Shown: positions 1 to 12,866, numbered from the stretch's first letter. The stretch: 64,000 nucleotides of DNA from Ancylostoma caninum (GCA_037903475.1 JBAJFG010000344.1:1488001-1552000); one strand, 5' to 3'. Program-made: numbers and translations. The notes: generated by a model from the letters alone, not told the origin.

Positions 1-127
1 CAAACTCGTCTGTGAAATTTCTACCCTTCTTAGATCGCGCATTGATTGTTTGCGCCCTGCATAACCACATATCCAAGAAAATATGATTAATGATGATAAA
101 GGAAGACCATAAGCATCGTACTGACAT

Positions 128-319
128 GATATATGACGCTGCCAACTAATTTGTCCTAGTAAAAATGCAAAGAAGAGAATGAGTGACCAAAATCCGGACT
201 GTTCGGGGTAGGGAATAGTGAAAATGAAATAATGGCATAACTCGAACGGTTCGGATTGTGCCACTCATTTACTACTTTGCATTTTTACTGAGACAAATTA
301 GTTAGCAGCGTCATATATC
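128..319. repeat. Palindromic MITE-like element
   Basis: Two arms of roughly 75 bp (128-206 and 243-319) are near-perfect reverse complements. Both contain the reading ACTAATTTGTC followed by AGTAAAAATGCAAAG. The short centre also pairs partly (TCCGGACTGTTCG against CGAACGGTTCGGA). There is no coding capacity. This is the structure of a non-autonomous foldback or MITE element; I could not identify a target-site duplication, so the superfamily is open. Confidence 0.8.
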
Positions 320-1448
320 GACCGAGTACAGAGACATTAGGATAAACGTGAGGGAAGCACAAAGCTAATTTAGCGTCTTAAAACTCCGCTACGTCTCTAA
401 ACGCTGGACTCTTTTTCCAGGCACATGTCCTGAAAAAGCAATGTACATAATGGATAAATTAATCCACTATAATCAGTAGCTGCTCTCGCATTCACCAAGC
501 CACACCCATGTTTTGTTAACTAGCTTAACTAGTTGCTAGTTTGCTACTCGAAAACGTTTTACAAGGAAAATAGTTGCGCAAATAGTACGATGCGGAAATA
601 ACCTACCAAAAATTGATCGACACCCTGGTCATGGATTTCACCCTATTGGGACATTTAAGGTTGATTCCAACTGGAAAATTGTCTGCGATTTATAGGGTTT
701 TTGACTCGTTCACTGGGAATCATTGTGTACCCAGTATAACATTAATGGCGATTCAAATGTAGGGTTTCCAGAAGCAAGAAGAAGTTTCCAGAAGCGTCAC
801 ATCTCTTGTGTTATAGTCCCCTGATGATTCAGTGAAATGAAACGCCAAACCTGGGTCCTTTTTGAATTTTTTCCAGCCATGGAAGAAAAATAACACCCTT
901 GTTATGTGAAGCACTTGCCAAAAAGAAACCATCTTCTGAACTTTCGTTCAATTTCTTTTCAGGTGAACCTCAAAACATTTTAATTTTGACAGTGTAGCTA
1001 CTCACCAAGAAGACTTTGCGCCCGCTAATTTTCACTTGAAAAATTTTCCGCTCAAGAATTTCATTTCCCTGATTTTGTTGCGCTCAAATTCAGCTCATGT
1101 GAATTGGTGGTGAAACCTTCATCAAGGTCAAATTTTTCAGGCAACTGGAGTATTTTGATACCTTCAGGGCTTGATTGAAAACCTTAAAATTAGGTATTTC
1201 AGCAGTCACAACCTTAATCACTTCTAATTCCATTTTTCATAGTTGGAGCTCGGGCATCCTCGAGCGGAGATCAGAACTGGTTCGCAAGTGCAGACTGGAC
1301 AACATTTTTTACGGATATTGATAGATAGCCCTTTTTTGTGCACTTTCTCCTGTAGAAAGACAGATGATGCATGAATCTTTGTTCATAGCGACACCATTGT
1401 TTCAGGTAGCAGCAGCAAATTATTACAAGCTTAAAAAACTGTTCAGCA
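320..1448. other. Intergenic stretch without a recognisable gene
   Basis: No supportable ORF, RNA gene or strong repeat is seen. The right end is the 3' flank of collagen gene A. Its transcript would carry AATAAT about 30 bases after the stop, a weak polyadenylation signal at best. Confidence 0.5.
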
Positions 1449-3688
1449 CTAATGTCGTTTGACCACTCGATTCGTGTAGACGGCGTTCCTCGGAGGGCAC
1501 GGGCAGTACGCGGCGTCATTTCCTGGCATTCCTGGCGATCCGGGCATTCCGGGTCGACCATCATTACCGGGTGGTCCGCGGAATCCAGGTTGTCCTTGCG
1601 GGCCTTGTCGTCCAGGTGAGCCAGCATGTCCCGGATTACCGCGCGCTCCTGGGCGACCTTGTGGGCCGGGTCGTCCTGGTTGTCCAGCAACTCCGGGCTT
1701 TCCGCGTCCTTTCTGTCCATCGCGTCCTGGCTTTCCAGGATTGCCGGATCGACCCTGATTGCCAGGGAAGCCCTTGTTTCCGGGTGGTCCTGCGGGGCCG
1801 GGTAGGCCATTCTTTCCACGCGGTCCTGGCATTCCTGGGTGTCCGTTGGGTCCTGGTGGACCCATTGGTCCTGTGTGTCCGGGAGGTCCACGCGGTCCTG
1901 GCGGGCATTTGACGCAATCGCGGCTGATTGGAGGACAGGTGATTGGGGCGTACACCTAAAATCAATGAGGTTACCCACATCAGAAAACGGGCTTATTCCC
2001 CGGCTAAGTGTTACTCACATGTGTATTGTCGCGTCCAGGCGGCCCAGGATTTCCTGGCATTCCTCGCTGGCCAGGATGTCCAGGCGGGCCTGGAGGTCCA
2101 GGCGGACAGACTGGTTTTTTCGGCTCACATACACACCAGGCGGGTAGGCCACTGAAGTCCTGCCTCTTCCGACGGAATATCGACTGGAAGGGGTTTTCAC
2201 GGGGTTTCGACGGGGGGCTCACGGCGACTTGGATGTCCATCATGTCAATCCAGGCGGAGTCCGTTTCGATACGGAACATTGCGACCGAGTCCAGGACCTG
2301 GAAGAGGTTTTGTTTAGTGGGGTGTTTGGCATTGGCGGGCTTAGCGACGTATTTATGGCTGGTTTCAAACCCAATTTTTTAGGGTTTTGCGGGTGATGTT
2401 GAGGATAAAGGAATGTAGGCCCTGAATATGCACTCATTCACCTTCTTAGGCGACAATTGAACATTTTCTATAGAAATTAAGCTTCGTGGGCAAACTTAAC
2501 CTCTATACCGACGAATTTTCCTTTTCATTTCTTTCTTTATTTTTTTCAATATAAAATTCAGCTAATAACCAAAGTGAGTTGAAATTCAAGTGCAGGCAGT
2601 ACAGGGTGCATGAAGGATCTTAGACTAGAAGTTTTTTTTCTCATTCCACTCAAAATACACTGCAGAAAGTTTCTTCTAAGTGGAGAGGATTGAGATGTGG
2701 GCGGGGCTATCTGTTCCCCAGTTAGGACACGTACGAAGTGATGGGATATAGGCCTCGCCCATTTCGACACTTTTTTTGGAACGGAGTTTGATGCAAAATC
2801 CTTAGCTCGGAAAAGAAATCTAAGGCTGCACAGAAAAACAAAAGAGAAGCCAGTTCCATTGGTAAATCCAAACATAAAGTTGAAACTATCGTGGACAACT
2901 GTCACAAAAGCCATCAGTACATCAAGTGGACGAGTTTATCGCCCTCCAAAGCTGGGACTCATTAAGTGGTAGCCAAGCAAACCCATGGTTAGCGTGATTG
3001 GTTATCATACAGAAAACGTAGTGCTAGGAGACGCAGGATGCGGAAGTTCTGGCCTGTTTTGTTCTGAGGTTACCCAGGGTAAACGTGTGAACACCACACA
3101 AGGTTACCCATTGCTAAGAAAGGCGTCGACTCGTTCACCCTGGGTGATCTCACTGATGGATCCAGAACTTGGTTTGCGGGCGTGGTAATGCGTTCATGAA
3201 TCTCAGCCCAGGAAAAGGTTACTGGTTAAGGAAGAGAGCATATTGTTTTTTTTTGCAACGAAGATAACTAGGTAACAGGTTATTGAGGTAATAGGTAATC
3301 TAGATAAGTAGGTAATTTTCTCCTTTTTTGCATGTTTGTGGCATTAGCCAGAGGTTTATTACCACTATGGATGAGTTCTGGAAGACTGAGAATTTCAGGA
3401 ATGGGTGATTGCCAGGGTAGTTTTACCTGAGTAAAAGTCAACCAGAAATATCAAACAAATACGACACTATCACCCATGTAAATTGGAATTACTTTGCTCT
3501 AACCAACTACTGGGTAAATTTTTCACTACGACAATTCACCTAACTATCTGCAAGCTCAGAAAATAACCGACCTGATCATGAACTTCGTTGATTTCATAGT
3601 ACAGCGACGGTAGAACAGCAAGACATGCGCCAATTGCCAGCAGCGAGCAGACAGAAGCAGCGCCGACGATCACCTTATCCTCGAGCAT
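1449..3688 (-). CDS. Nematode cuticle collagen (gene A), three exons
   Basis: Predicted secreted, cuticle-forming collagen of 300 residues. Exons on the minus strand are 3688-3572 (39 codons), 2297-2019 (93 codons) and 1955-1449 (168 codons plus TAG); both introns have GT..AG ends and are phase 0. Seen in the protein: start MLEDK, a hydrophobic anchor at residues 6-30, the conserved FRIETDSAW segment near 47-55, a furin-type RRKR at 81-84, a short Gly-X-Y block from about 103, the cysteine pair region CPP..CVKCPPG, a long Gly-X-Y domain with one interruption (KGRGKPG), and the tail [10 protein letters not shown]. Length and order are those of the cuticle collagen superfamily, normally trimmed at the furin site, cross-linked through cysteines and assembled outside the hypodermis. 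The start was chosen because the furin site then falls at the same residue as in genes B and C. The first donor (CAG|GTCGGT) is weak, so the 1274-bp intron needs RNA support. Confidence 0.9.
2298..3571 (-). other. Large first intron of collagen gene A
   Basis: Of 1274 bp, against 63, 287 and 435 bp for the other collagen introns here. It contains a palindromic TTACCC-type repeat copy and many short AGGTAA/TAGGTAA words around 3270-3320. Both look acquired and not coding. Confidence 0.75.
3035..3182. repeat. Palindromic TTACCC-type repeat inside collagen A intron
   Basis: Left arm reads GAGGTTACCCAGGGTAAACG and right arm CGTTCACCCTGGGTGATCTC, in inverted orientation, with outer GTTCTGG/CCAGAAC also pairing. 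It is the same unit as in the tandem array at 6.07-7.28 kb. Confidence 0.75.
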
Positions 3689-3726
3689 GTTTAGCCGGTG
3701 CCGACGTCGGAGCCATCGCCCGTCTC

Positions 3727-3733
3727 ATTTATA
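3727..3733 (-). promoter_or_regulatory. TATA box of collagen gene A
   Basis: TATAAAT on the minus strand after GGGG, about 39 bases before the chosen ATG. Genes B and C have matching TATA boxes at similar distance, which supports all three starts. Confidence 0.7.
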
Positions 3734-3734
3734 C

Positions 3735-6069
3735 CCCTGACCCCGGGCGGCGCCGCCCCCGTGCTAAAATACTGGCCCCGCCCCTGGTGAAGGGGCACTA
3801 CTCGGGCGCAGAAGTGCTAGAGGTGGGCGGAGCCGCAGGAGCGGGGGGGGGGGGTGGGGTCGATGAACAGATGACACGGATTGGCTTTGCTTAATTGAGT
3901 GAATACATATAGGACCACGCAAAGGGTTTAAGAAGCGGACCGATCTGGATTCGGCCGTTGTGGATCTGCTGCGAACGTGCTTTTTACGTGGGTTCCCGAC
4001 ACGAATATGCTGCGTGATGGCTTGTGCTGTGCACGAATTAGTTCGAATATCGGCATTGTACCGGCCCTAATCCATGCTTAGCCTCTTATAAGCTGCAAAA
4101 AAAGGGGTCCCATTTGGGGATCGTAGCCATGCAGCTGAGAAAAATTCCCTCCGGCCACAACCTCTGATCAATAGCTATTTTTTACACAATGACGTTCATA
4201 TCCTGCTCGTAGGAACATCTGATTTTCCTTAAAAGGGGCAAAAACAGCATCACCATGCCCCTTTTCCCTCTGTGTTTTATTAAGAGATGGAATTACTTGA
4301 AGCAAATAGTACAAGTTACTAGTTACGAAGAATGCAAATCATTTAAGGGTATGTTTTCATTTTCAAGTGTGCCTCTCTTCTATTACTGGTTTAGGTAGTA
4401 TTCTTCGGAAAATTTTGTTTTTTTCTCGCCTTCTCTGTGCCTCTTTCTTCTCTAATCTCTCTCTGTATGCAGAGAAGTGTGTTCATATTCATTGACACTC
4501 GCGAGCGGGAAGAGGTTTTGCTTCCTACCTCTGCTGTTCCTTTTACCCATTAGGGTGACTAGAAAGGGAACCTTTACCCTAATGGGTGAAATAGCTATTC
4601 ATAAACAACCAGGAGGGGGGAAGACCTGAGACAGAGGTTAAATGCTTGGACAAGGCCTCGACTTCAGGGCATGAATACCTCAGCTAAGATTACCCATGGT
4701 AAATTAATTAACTTACCCATACTCATTCTTTACCAGGTACTCATCGACATGTTACGGTAATCATACCCATGCGGATGAGATTACCCATTCTTACAGTGAA
4801 GTCCAAGCTCCGCATGCATCATTGAGATTCCCCAGGATACGCACATGTTTTGATGCCCCACAAATTTACCCTTTGAACAAACGCCCTAAGCGTTACCCTG
4901 GGTAACTTGTTGATGCACCCGTGAACGCATTGCTTTACGAAACCAGGTTACCAACCCAATTTGCCCTCAGGTTACCAGGCCAGTTTCCGGTTTCATAGTT
5001 AGCAACTGCCTGCCGGGAAGATTTGTGCACATGGTTCTGGATCTATCACTGAAAGAAGGGCAATCTCACACTCATTTTCCAGCTGGATATAAATGGGTAA
5101 ATGCATGAGTAAACATTTCATGTTCGGGTAAATACTTTAATAGGTGTCGGGTAAAGGTAGTTTTGGTTGCGATACACGTTTACCATGGATGATCTCATTC
5201 ATATGGGAGCTGGGCAATGGACCCAAGGCAAGAGGACGACGGACTCGTCCTGTATTTTCTTTAGGTAGCAAAAGAAACACTAAAGATGCCTTCTTGTTTT
5301 GCTTGGCACCACGCCAACCCCATGTCTGCGTCTCCATCTCTCCGCCTTTGTTTCTGCCGTTGAAGCATGCGAAGGTTGCACTAAAACGCGCTAATGTCCG
5401 TCGTGCCGATTAGTGCTGTGTGTTTTTGTTGAGGTCGAAACATTGCCGCCCCGCATAGCACAAAGTGCTAGCAGTGGTCAAGGCCGGAGGGTAATTTCGT
5501 TTGACGTAACGTCAGCGTACGAATGACGAACGTGTGCGCTCAAGTGCTCGTGGAAGTAATTGAGAATGCTTGACCATGACCTCAACGCTGAGGCAATGGG
5601 AAAATTCCAACTTATTAATTCCCGACGACACAACGCAGACGTTATTAGACGGCGGCGACGGTGATTTCTACTTGTGCGGTGTTCTATCTGTGGTCAGCGA
5701 AGATGGAATTTCATCGGGAACGTTTTCATTTCTCGAGGAGGGCGAGTTTCTCGAGAAGAGGACCTGATGCATTCCCTTAGCGCCAGCCGGCTTGTTGTGT
5801 TGCATCAATTCATCATAGGTTTTTTATCTTCATATCTTTTTTATTTTTCATATATTTTTACATATTTTTATATGGTTGTCCTCATTTCGGCTTATCGAAT
5901 AGCATACAACCTTCTCGGAGATATTTATTGATCCTAGGCTGGGGTACTTATAACCCAGAAATGGTCATCATAATGGATTAGCTCATAGACTATGCAATGT
6001 TGAGAAACGCAGGAAGCAAAGATTGCTATGTTAACCCATCATCTTTAGTTAATGCTTTAATGAGTCTCA
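3735..6069. other. Upstream region of gene A and scattered TTACCC repeats, no gene
   Basis: The first 120 bases are very GC-rich, with a G-run near 3842-3857, as may suit a collagen promoter. CT-rich sequence lies at 4370-4500. A short hairpin at 4548-4591 pairs TTACCCATTAGGGT with ACCCTAATGGGTGA. Degenerate TTACCC/GGGTAA words occur through 4680-5200. Short ORFs near 5570-5930 have no recognisable domain. Confidence 0.5.
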
Positions 6070-7285
6070 GCCCTGCTTCTGGGTCTGAGAGGGTCATTGA
6101 GATTACCCAGGGTAAACGTTATGTCGATCTTGTTAACGATGAGCTACTTTGTATCATCCTTACTCTGGGTAAGCTCAATGATGCATGCGATCTCTGGATG
6201 CATCATCGAGATTACCCAGGGTAAACCTGCAGACGCCTGCGTTAACAATGGGTGGAAAAGTGTGGGTCAACACGTTTACCCCGGGTAATCTCATTTATTT
6301 ATGCCGCTATTGGATGCGTTACAGAGATTAGTCAACAAACGTGTAGACGCCCTTGTTAACGATGGTTGAATTGATATGCTGCTAACGCTTTACCTCGGGT
6401 AATCTCAATGATGTCTGAGGCCTCTGAATGCATTATCGTCAAGGTAAACATGTAGACGCCCGTGTCAACAATGGGTAAATACCTGTGGAACTACTGTACT
6501 TACTTTTGCCCTGGGTAATCTCAATTATGTGTGCGACCCCTGGACTCGGACGCATCATTGGAAGTGCAGGTAATCTCGTACCCATGGGTAACAGCTGGGT
6601 AGAGGTAACCTTTCTCCTGGGCCTAGGTGCATAATCAAGATTACGTGGGGTAAACGTGTTGAGGTCCCTGTTAAAGATGTGTAAGACCGTGCGATGTTAG
6701 CGAGCTTACCCTGGCTAATCTCAACTATCCACGTGGTATCTGGACCTGGTTGCAGGTTTTGTTGGGTAATTTGTTCATCAGTCTTAACACTGTTCCTTTC
6801 GCCTCGATGAATCACTGGTATTACCCAGGGTAAACGTGCGTTCATATCAAAGATGGGTAATACTGTGTAGTGTTAACACTTTTGGCTGGGTAATCTCAAT
6901 GATCCACACGGTCTCTGGTCTTGGACGCATCATTGGAAGGATGGGTAACTTAGCTATAGGTAGCAACTGGGAAGAGCCAACCTCGCCCCTGGGCAAGGTG
7001 CATAATTGAGATTAACCAGGGTAAACATGCTAAGTTCCTCGTTGGAGATGGTTAGGACTGTGGACGTTAACAAGTTTACCTTGGGTAATCTCAATAATGC
7101 ATCAGCCTCTGGACCGTAAGCATCATTGGGAGGATGTAAAACAGCAGCTGGTTATAACAAACCTTGCTCCTGTGTCTAGATTACCCGGGGTAAGCATGTT
7201 GACAGGCGTTCGTGCGAAAAAAAATGTGGATGGATGCCAGGTAAAGGTTAATTTGCTTGGATAATCAGCTTGGGTAATCTAAATA
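6070..7285. repeat. Tandem array of inverted-repeat TTACCC units
   Basis: Alternating half-units GAGATTACCCAGGGTAAACG and its reverse complement CGTTTACCCTGGGTAATCTC repeat about every 60 bases, giving compound palindromic units of about 120-130 bp with GTTAAC in the middle and GATGCATCATT at the outer edge. A larger period of about 375 bp shows between 6549 and 6924 (GACGCATCATTGGAAG recurs with similar downstream sequence). Copies are diverged, so the array is not fresh. Related single copies lie at 3.03, 14.0, 19.0-19.5 and 38.5 kb. Confidence 0.85.
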
Positions 7286-7959
7286 ATGTTTTGATGATCC
7301 CAAGCCTTGGCTTGTTTCTCTATTAGCCGAGTCACCCTCCTCGATCGTCCTGTCCACCAGCGGCTTCCACACCTTTCTACCGCGCTGACTCAAAATCGAG
7401 TTCCACGACTGTTTTTGAGGTCAATTGAAGAACTCATGACGAAATGAGCGAATCTATTGTCGAGTTTTGAATTGAGGTGCTCCCGCTTCATGAGGGCTTG
7501 TTATATCCGACTTCTTGTGCGGCTAGCGTGAAGCCGGTGGTGCAGCCATCTTCACTTCATTCACACCAGCTTGAAAAGCAATGATGTGGCCTGAAGAAGA
7601 AGAAAACGACAATCGAAATGAGGATGAAGAGAAAATAGGGCGAATTTAACGGTTGTCAGTGAAGCTAACGAGAAAGCAGCGCGGCACGTGTTGGAGCTGT
7701 AGTAAAACCTCCCAAATGAGGCCCAGATGGGTGAAAAATAGGGCTCAGGCCGTGAAAAGTGAGTGAGCTCTTCAATGTGAGGTAAGTTTCATAAAATCGA
7801 CCTCAAACGAGTTTTGGGTTCTTTGACGCTTAGAAATAGCCGTGCATAGTGCTTTTAAACGGAGCAAATTTGATTCTTACATGCACACTATCTAAGACTC
7901 TTATTCCTGGAAAAAATTGCTGCTTACAAGTGATTGTTCAAGCACAACTAGACAACAAA
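7286..7959. other. No recognisable feature
   Basis: Short ORFs only, with no domain, splice-supported exon or repeat that I can support. Confidence 0.4.
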
Positions 7960-8540
7960 ATTCACAAATTCCTTGCTTGCCCTTCAGTGAGGGGTAACCA
8001 CTCAGAACACCTACAAAAACTTGACAGCCCACTTTTGCCCCTGAACAACTTGCGGACAACCTTCTAACTAGCAAAGCGCTTTCGACAAGTTTTAAGTGAC
8101 CATGCCATCTAAGGATAGGCTTGGAGCAAACTTCTCTCACAAGAACGTGTCGAAAAGGAAGAGCGGAAACGAATGGTTGACTGCTTCCTTTAATGACAAC
8201 TTGCCAGCGAGATCTTTGATTGCGAAGGTTGTCGGCAAGTGGTCGACAACTTTTGAGTAAAAGCTAGTTGCAGGCAAGTTTGCTCACCCGCTTATTATAC
8301 GACACAGCCGTTGATGACATCGGAGCAGTGGTTACCCTGGTACAATTCAAAAAAAAAATTCTGCTTCCAGAATTATGACAACTAGTGTCAGAAGATAGTT
8401 TATGACAAGCTTCAATGGCCAACAAGTTGCCAGCAGGAGTAGGCGGAAGTAAGTCGTCAACAAACTTTGGGGCGAGTAAGTTTTAGAGTCGATTGGGAAC
8501 TTACTCGCTAAATGCTTGTCAACAAGTTGCTGTAGGAGCC
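7960..8540. repeat. Dispersed repeat with CAAGTTG / TTGTCGACAA words
   Basis: Contains AACAACTTGCGGACAACCTT, AAGTTTTAAGTGACCATGCC and several CTTGCCAGC/GTCGACAAC words. The segment at 8000-8105 is clearly related to 14180-14260, and the same vocabulary fills 15.1-15.5 and 16.6-17.05 kb. No coding potential. Confidence 0.65.
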
Positions 8541-9217
8541 CTGAGCAGACTATGCACAGCTGCTCAATTCATTCGAATGTTTGAATATGTGAGATCTGTG
8601 CAACAGTCGAAGGAAAATGTGAGGTCGGAAAATAGGGGCGTGGCCTTGTGCGTCTGTGACATGCACTGCTGTGATTGGCTCATTTGGTTGGATAAGGCGC
8701 ATAAATGCAATAAATCGTCTTTCCTACTATAGCAACAGATTGCAGTTCTCTCGTACATGGCTCTCTCTACCATAGGAGAAATATTGTACACTAATCCTGA
8801 TATAAAAGGGAATAACTTGGGCCTTCTGAGTTTTCCCGTGAATTCCCGCAATTTATCGATGATGACGTCTCGCTTAGGGCAAAAACAGCTTTCGAACCGC
8901 TCGAAAACTGGCTGACACTCCCAAATTCTTTGTGTTTCCATCTGCGTTTATCAATCACTTTCTGGGATTGAGCGATGAGGCGACGACGCTCGAGTTCCGC
9001 TTCATAGTTCAGTTTCGTGGTGTAGTGTGCAAATGCGCACTTGTACCTAATGACCTGGTTTGAAAAGTCGTTCAAAAGTCATTGTTGGGTCATTAGTTTT
9101 GGTTAGAAAAAAGTTATGAGGTGGAATATTCGTTCAAATGTACTCTCTTGAGAGAAAAAATCTCATGGATTCCCGAACTCATCGCACCAACTCAAAGTCA
9201 TTTTCGAGTATTTTGCA

Positions 9218-9580
9218 TGGAAAGAATCTCCAGTAGCTGCTGATCAGGATGACATACGTGATTCCATGTGAAACACCGAAGAAAACCCGCTTTTGAACCC
9301 ATTTTCTCGAGGAGACTCTGGGCGGGTCCAAGGCGGGATTGAAAGACACGTTAAACATGAGGCACAGTTTTGATTCTGTTAGCGACTGAATGAGGAATTC
9401 TCACTAGGAGTGCGAATTTTCTGACAGGGTGTGGTCCTGGCAGTGAATTGTTATTCAGAGCAATTGAGAGAGCTCCGCCCACACGCTCTACGGAAAGCGC
9501 TTGGAAAACGCGTTTTCTTGGCAGTTTTGCACAGAATCACATGTACCATTGTGATCAGTAGATCCTGGAGATTCTTTCCA
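9218..9580. repeat. Terminal-inverted-repeat element (about 360 bp)
   Basis: The left end TGGAAAGAATCTCCAG.AGCT.CTGATCA and the right end are inverted copies; pairing extends about 80 bases into each arm (GTGATTC..., GAAAACCCGC/GCGTTTTC). The left-arm sequence recurs near 51.64 kb inside another element, so this is a dispersed non-autonomous DNA transposon family. No transposase. Confidence 0.75.
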
Positions 9581-10829
9581 CTTTAAAATCTTCTGGAGAA
9601 AAATAGAAAGAAAAAACTCATCTCTATTGAAAAAAAGCGATTTTGAGGTGGGAGGCTATCTCTGGTAGAGTACTTTCCGTGAACATTTGTCGACTCATAA
9701 GAATCTTCCTCGATGGGGGTCGGGGACAGCGTAATTTCAAGCTACATTTTGTCTTTCCCTTAAAAATGCATAAGTATTTTCGATTTTTCATAGTCGCAGA
9801 AAATTTATATTGGTAGGCAGGCAAAATACGCGCGTAAAGGCCCTGAAAACTCACTTTTCCAGTTACATAGACGCAAACTACGGAGGATGAGGGGCTGAAG
9901 ATGGTTATCACATGGATGTCACGTCACTTTCAGTACTTAACCAGGTGTTTCTGGCAGACTCACCCGATCGCGCGCTTCTCGACGATCAGCCATGCGCTTT
10001 TCGCGTGCGATGGTTTCGCTTGAGGCCGCTTTTTCGAGCGGAAAAGAAAAGCCTACATGGGATCTAGTTTTTGAGCGCGCTTATGGGAAGTGAATGGGGT
10101 TCAACTAATCGTGGTAATATGGCGATAATGTTCGTAGTTACGATGTTAAACGCGACCTAAGCCGGGCAGTTCCTGGTGCGCATGGTAAAATGAGAGATCT
10201 GATTCGCTGCGCTGCTAAATCGGGGAGCATTCAGAGTTATTCTTGGTTTTTTTTTAATATCCACGGATCTGAAGGAGCTTCCCTCCAGGTCAGTTCGTCC
10301 TGCATTTGTCTGGATAACTAACTATTCATATCTCTTCCTGGAGAAACTATTATGAAGAAAGTATCCAATTAGTTCCGATGGTTCGCACAATGTTGTGCAA
10401 TGTCCTGTCTGTACTTTTCTCTGTTTGTTCTCGGCCTTCCCCACCCCCCCCCCCCTCCCCCCGGGAATTTTTCGTAGTGCACATAAAATTGATACCACCT
10501 AAAATAGAACTTAAACCTGCACAATGTAAACTTTTTTAAAAAATTGCTAAATCTACCCTTCTCCCTGGATGACCTAAAGTAGTTCTCAAAGGAGGATACC
10601 CCCCCCCCCTCTCCCTCCCCCTCCAGCGATTCTTCTTTGGCAATTTATTCAGTATTATCTTACAAACCAATCGAGAAATTTCTGTAGCCTCGTAACGTTT
10701 TTATTGTTACTGTTTCAGTACTCGCTTTAATTTTTTTACAAAATTTCGAATATTCTTAAAATTTCAGTCGTCCAGGCTTCCACCCCCCCCCCCTTCCACA
10801 TTTGTGTCTGCCACTTTGGTCTAAAGATG
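9581..10829. other. No gene seen; poly-C tracts
   Basis: Homopolymeric C runs at about 10441-10462, 10599-10608 and 10783-10792. No ORF with a recognisable family. Confidence 0.45.
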
Positions 10830-11525
10830 CCTGTCTATCTGTGTTCTGTCTATTTGTTTGTCTGTGTCTGTCCGGGTCAATATGTCTGAATGTGTCTCTC
10901 TGTCTATCCGTCTGTCTGTTTGTCTGTTTGTTCCGTCTGTCTATCTGCCTACATTTCTAACTGTTTACCTGTTTGACTCGTCTGTCCTGTCCTGTTTTTT
11001 TATTTGTATGCTTGTCTCTTCTGTCTACCTATGTTCCTGTCTGACGTTGTCGCCTGTCTATCTGTATGTTTGTCTCTCCCGGTCTGTCGGCCTGCCTGTC
11101 TGTCCGTACGTCTCCCTAACTACACACCTTCATGTCTATCCGTCTGTGTGTGTCTATTATGTTTCTTCTTTCTTAGAAATACTCAAATTATAATGTGTAA
11201 TAATAATTAGAAGGAGAAAAATCTCAGAAAAGAAAAACAAGACTTAAAAAAACAAAAATAAAAGAGGGAAGAGAATTCAAAATGGAAAATTTCCAAATTT
11301 GGAAACATGTCTGTCTGTTTGGCTGTTAACGTATACACCTGCTTGTTTCTTTGTCTGTTTGTTTGTCTGTCTATCTGTCTTTCTGTCTGTTTGACCTGTC
11401 TGTGCTGTTTATCCTGTCCGTCTGCCTCTCTATCTGCCTGTCCAGTCTGTCGTGCTTGTCTGTACGTCGCCTCTTTGCCCATTTGTCTGTCTGCTTGTCT
11501 GTTTGTTCCAAAAAATCTGTCTCTC
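10830..11525. repeat. Imperfect GTCT/CTGT microsatellite (two blocks)
   Basis: Interrupted TGTCTGTC-type repeats at 10830-11160 and 11305-11525, separated by an A-rich unique segment. Cysteine/leucine/serine-rich ORFs here are products of the repeat. Confidence 0.9.
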
Positions 11526-12340
11526 TCATTTTGCTTAATCCACTCTTACCAATATATGTTGTGAACCTACAGAAATAGTAAACAGCAACAGTTTCGCATG
11601 TGGGAGCAAACCAACCAAGAGAATTGTGTCTATGTCAGTATTATTTAAAATTTTTAACAATTATCAATGAAAACTAGTCACTTTGGATATTTTTAGTGCC
11701 TATGTCTCCACGACTTCCTCATTCTGTACTTCACTTGCAAAACCTATGCTCCATAAACCGAACAAGCCTGTCCTTGAGAGTTCGTACGAACTCATTCGCT
11801 CCACATAACAGCATGCTGTCAACGATTGTCATAGGCAGCTTTCGTAGCGCACTCACTTTGATGTGCCCTAACTGGTTATATTAATTGTAACCGGGTGAAA
11901 TCGAGTCGATGAGATTCACCGCAGGCGTTTTTCCGGGGAGAATTCCACAACGACTGACAAGGTGTAATCGCCAGCTAGTTTCCGGTGGCTGTTTATGCGC
12001 TGAACGCTAGCAGCAGGGGGGGGGGGAGGAGGAGTGGGATTCCTGGGATGAAGTTTGACGTGTTCGAGGCCAATGGGGTAGCAGACAGGGAAAATTTCTT
12101 TTTGGGACCTTGAAGTGGTGATAAAGGTCTTTGTGTAACAGTTACCCAAGATGTTTCTAGCCTTGCTCAATGAAAAGTTGGTTCATCCTAATCACAAACT
12201 TATTTGTTCGTTTATTTGTTTATTTATTCATTTATTTATTGTTAATGCTTAGTAAAGAGCTAGTATAATGTCGAGTACTTCTCAAAGCGCATTAGATACA
12301 AAAGAACTAGTAATTTGTAGTCAGTGGAAGGGATGAACAG
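11526..12340. other. No gene seen
   Basis: Unique sequence with a G-run at 12016-12025 and TTTA/TTTG-rich sequence at 12200-12240. Confidence 0.4.
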
Positions 12341-12620
12341 AAGGAGAGACAGAAAGACAGACAAACAGACAGACAAACAGACAGACACACGGACAGACAG
12401 AAAGACAGACAGACAGGTGGACAGACAGATAGACAGACGGACAGACAGACAGGTAGGTAGAGAGACAGGCAGACAGACAGGCAGACAGACAGACAAACAG
12501 ACAGGGAGACAGACAGGCAGACAGACGGAGAGAGACAGGCAGAGATATAGATAGACAGAGAGGGAGACAGACGGATAGGCAGACGGATGGACAGACAGAC
12601 AGACAGACAGATAGATAGAA
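12341..12620. repeat. GACA microsatellite
   Basis: About 280 bp of imperfect ACAG/GACA repeats. ORFs across it are low-complexity on both strands and are not genes. Confidence 0.95.
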
Positions 12621-12627
12621 AATCAGA

Positions 12628-12866
12628 AAGAGTCACGAAGGAATTCTTCTCCATCCCCAGACAAGGGAATAATCCGGTCAAGCAGCTAAAAATGCATTTG
12701 ATAAGAAAATGATGTGTAAGGCAAGGGAAACAGACAGACAGACAGATGGACAGGCAGGTAGGCAGACAGACAGACAGACGAGTCACGAAGGAAGTCATCT
12801 TCATCCCCAGACAAAAAGAATCCGGTCAAGCAGCTGAAAATGCATTTGATAAGAAAATGATGTGTA

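Noticed and set aside
1271..1980. Overlapping ORFs in other frames of collagen A, and similar ones over B and C
   Set aside because: Shadow frames of GC-rich Gly-X-Y coding sequence; the collagen frame explains splice sites, cysteines and tail.
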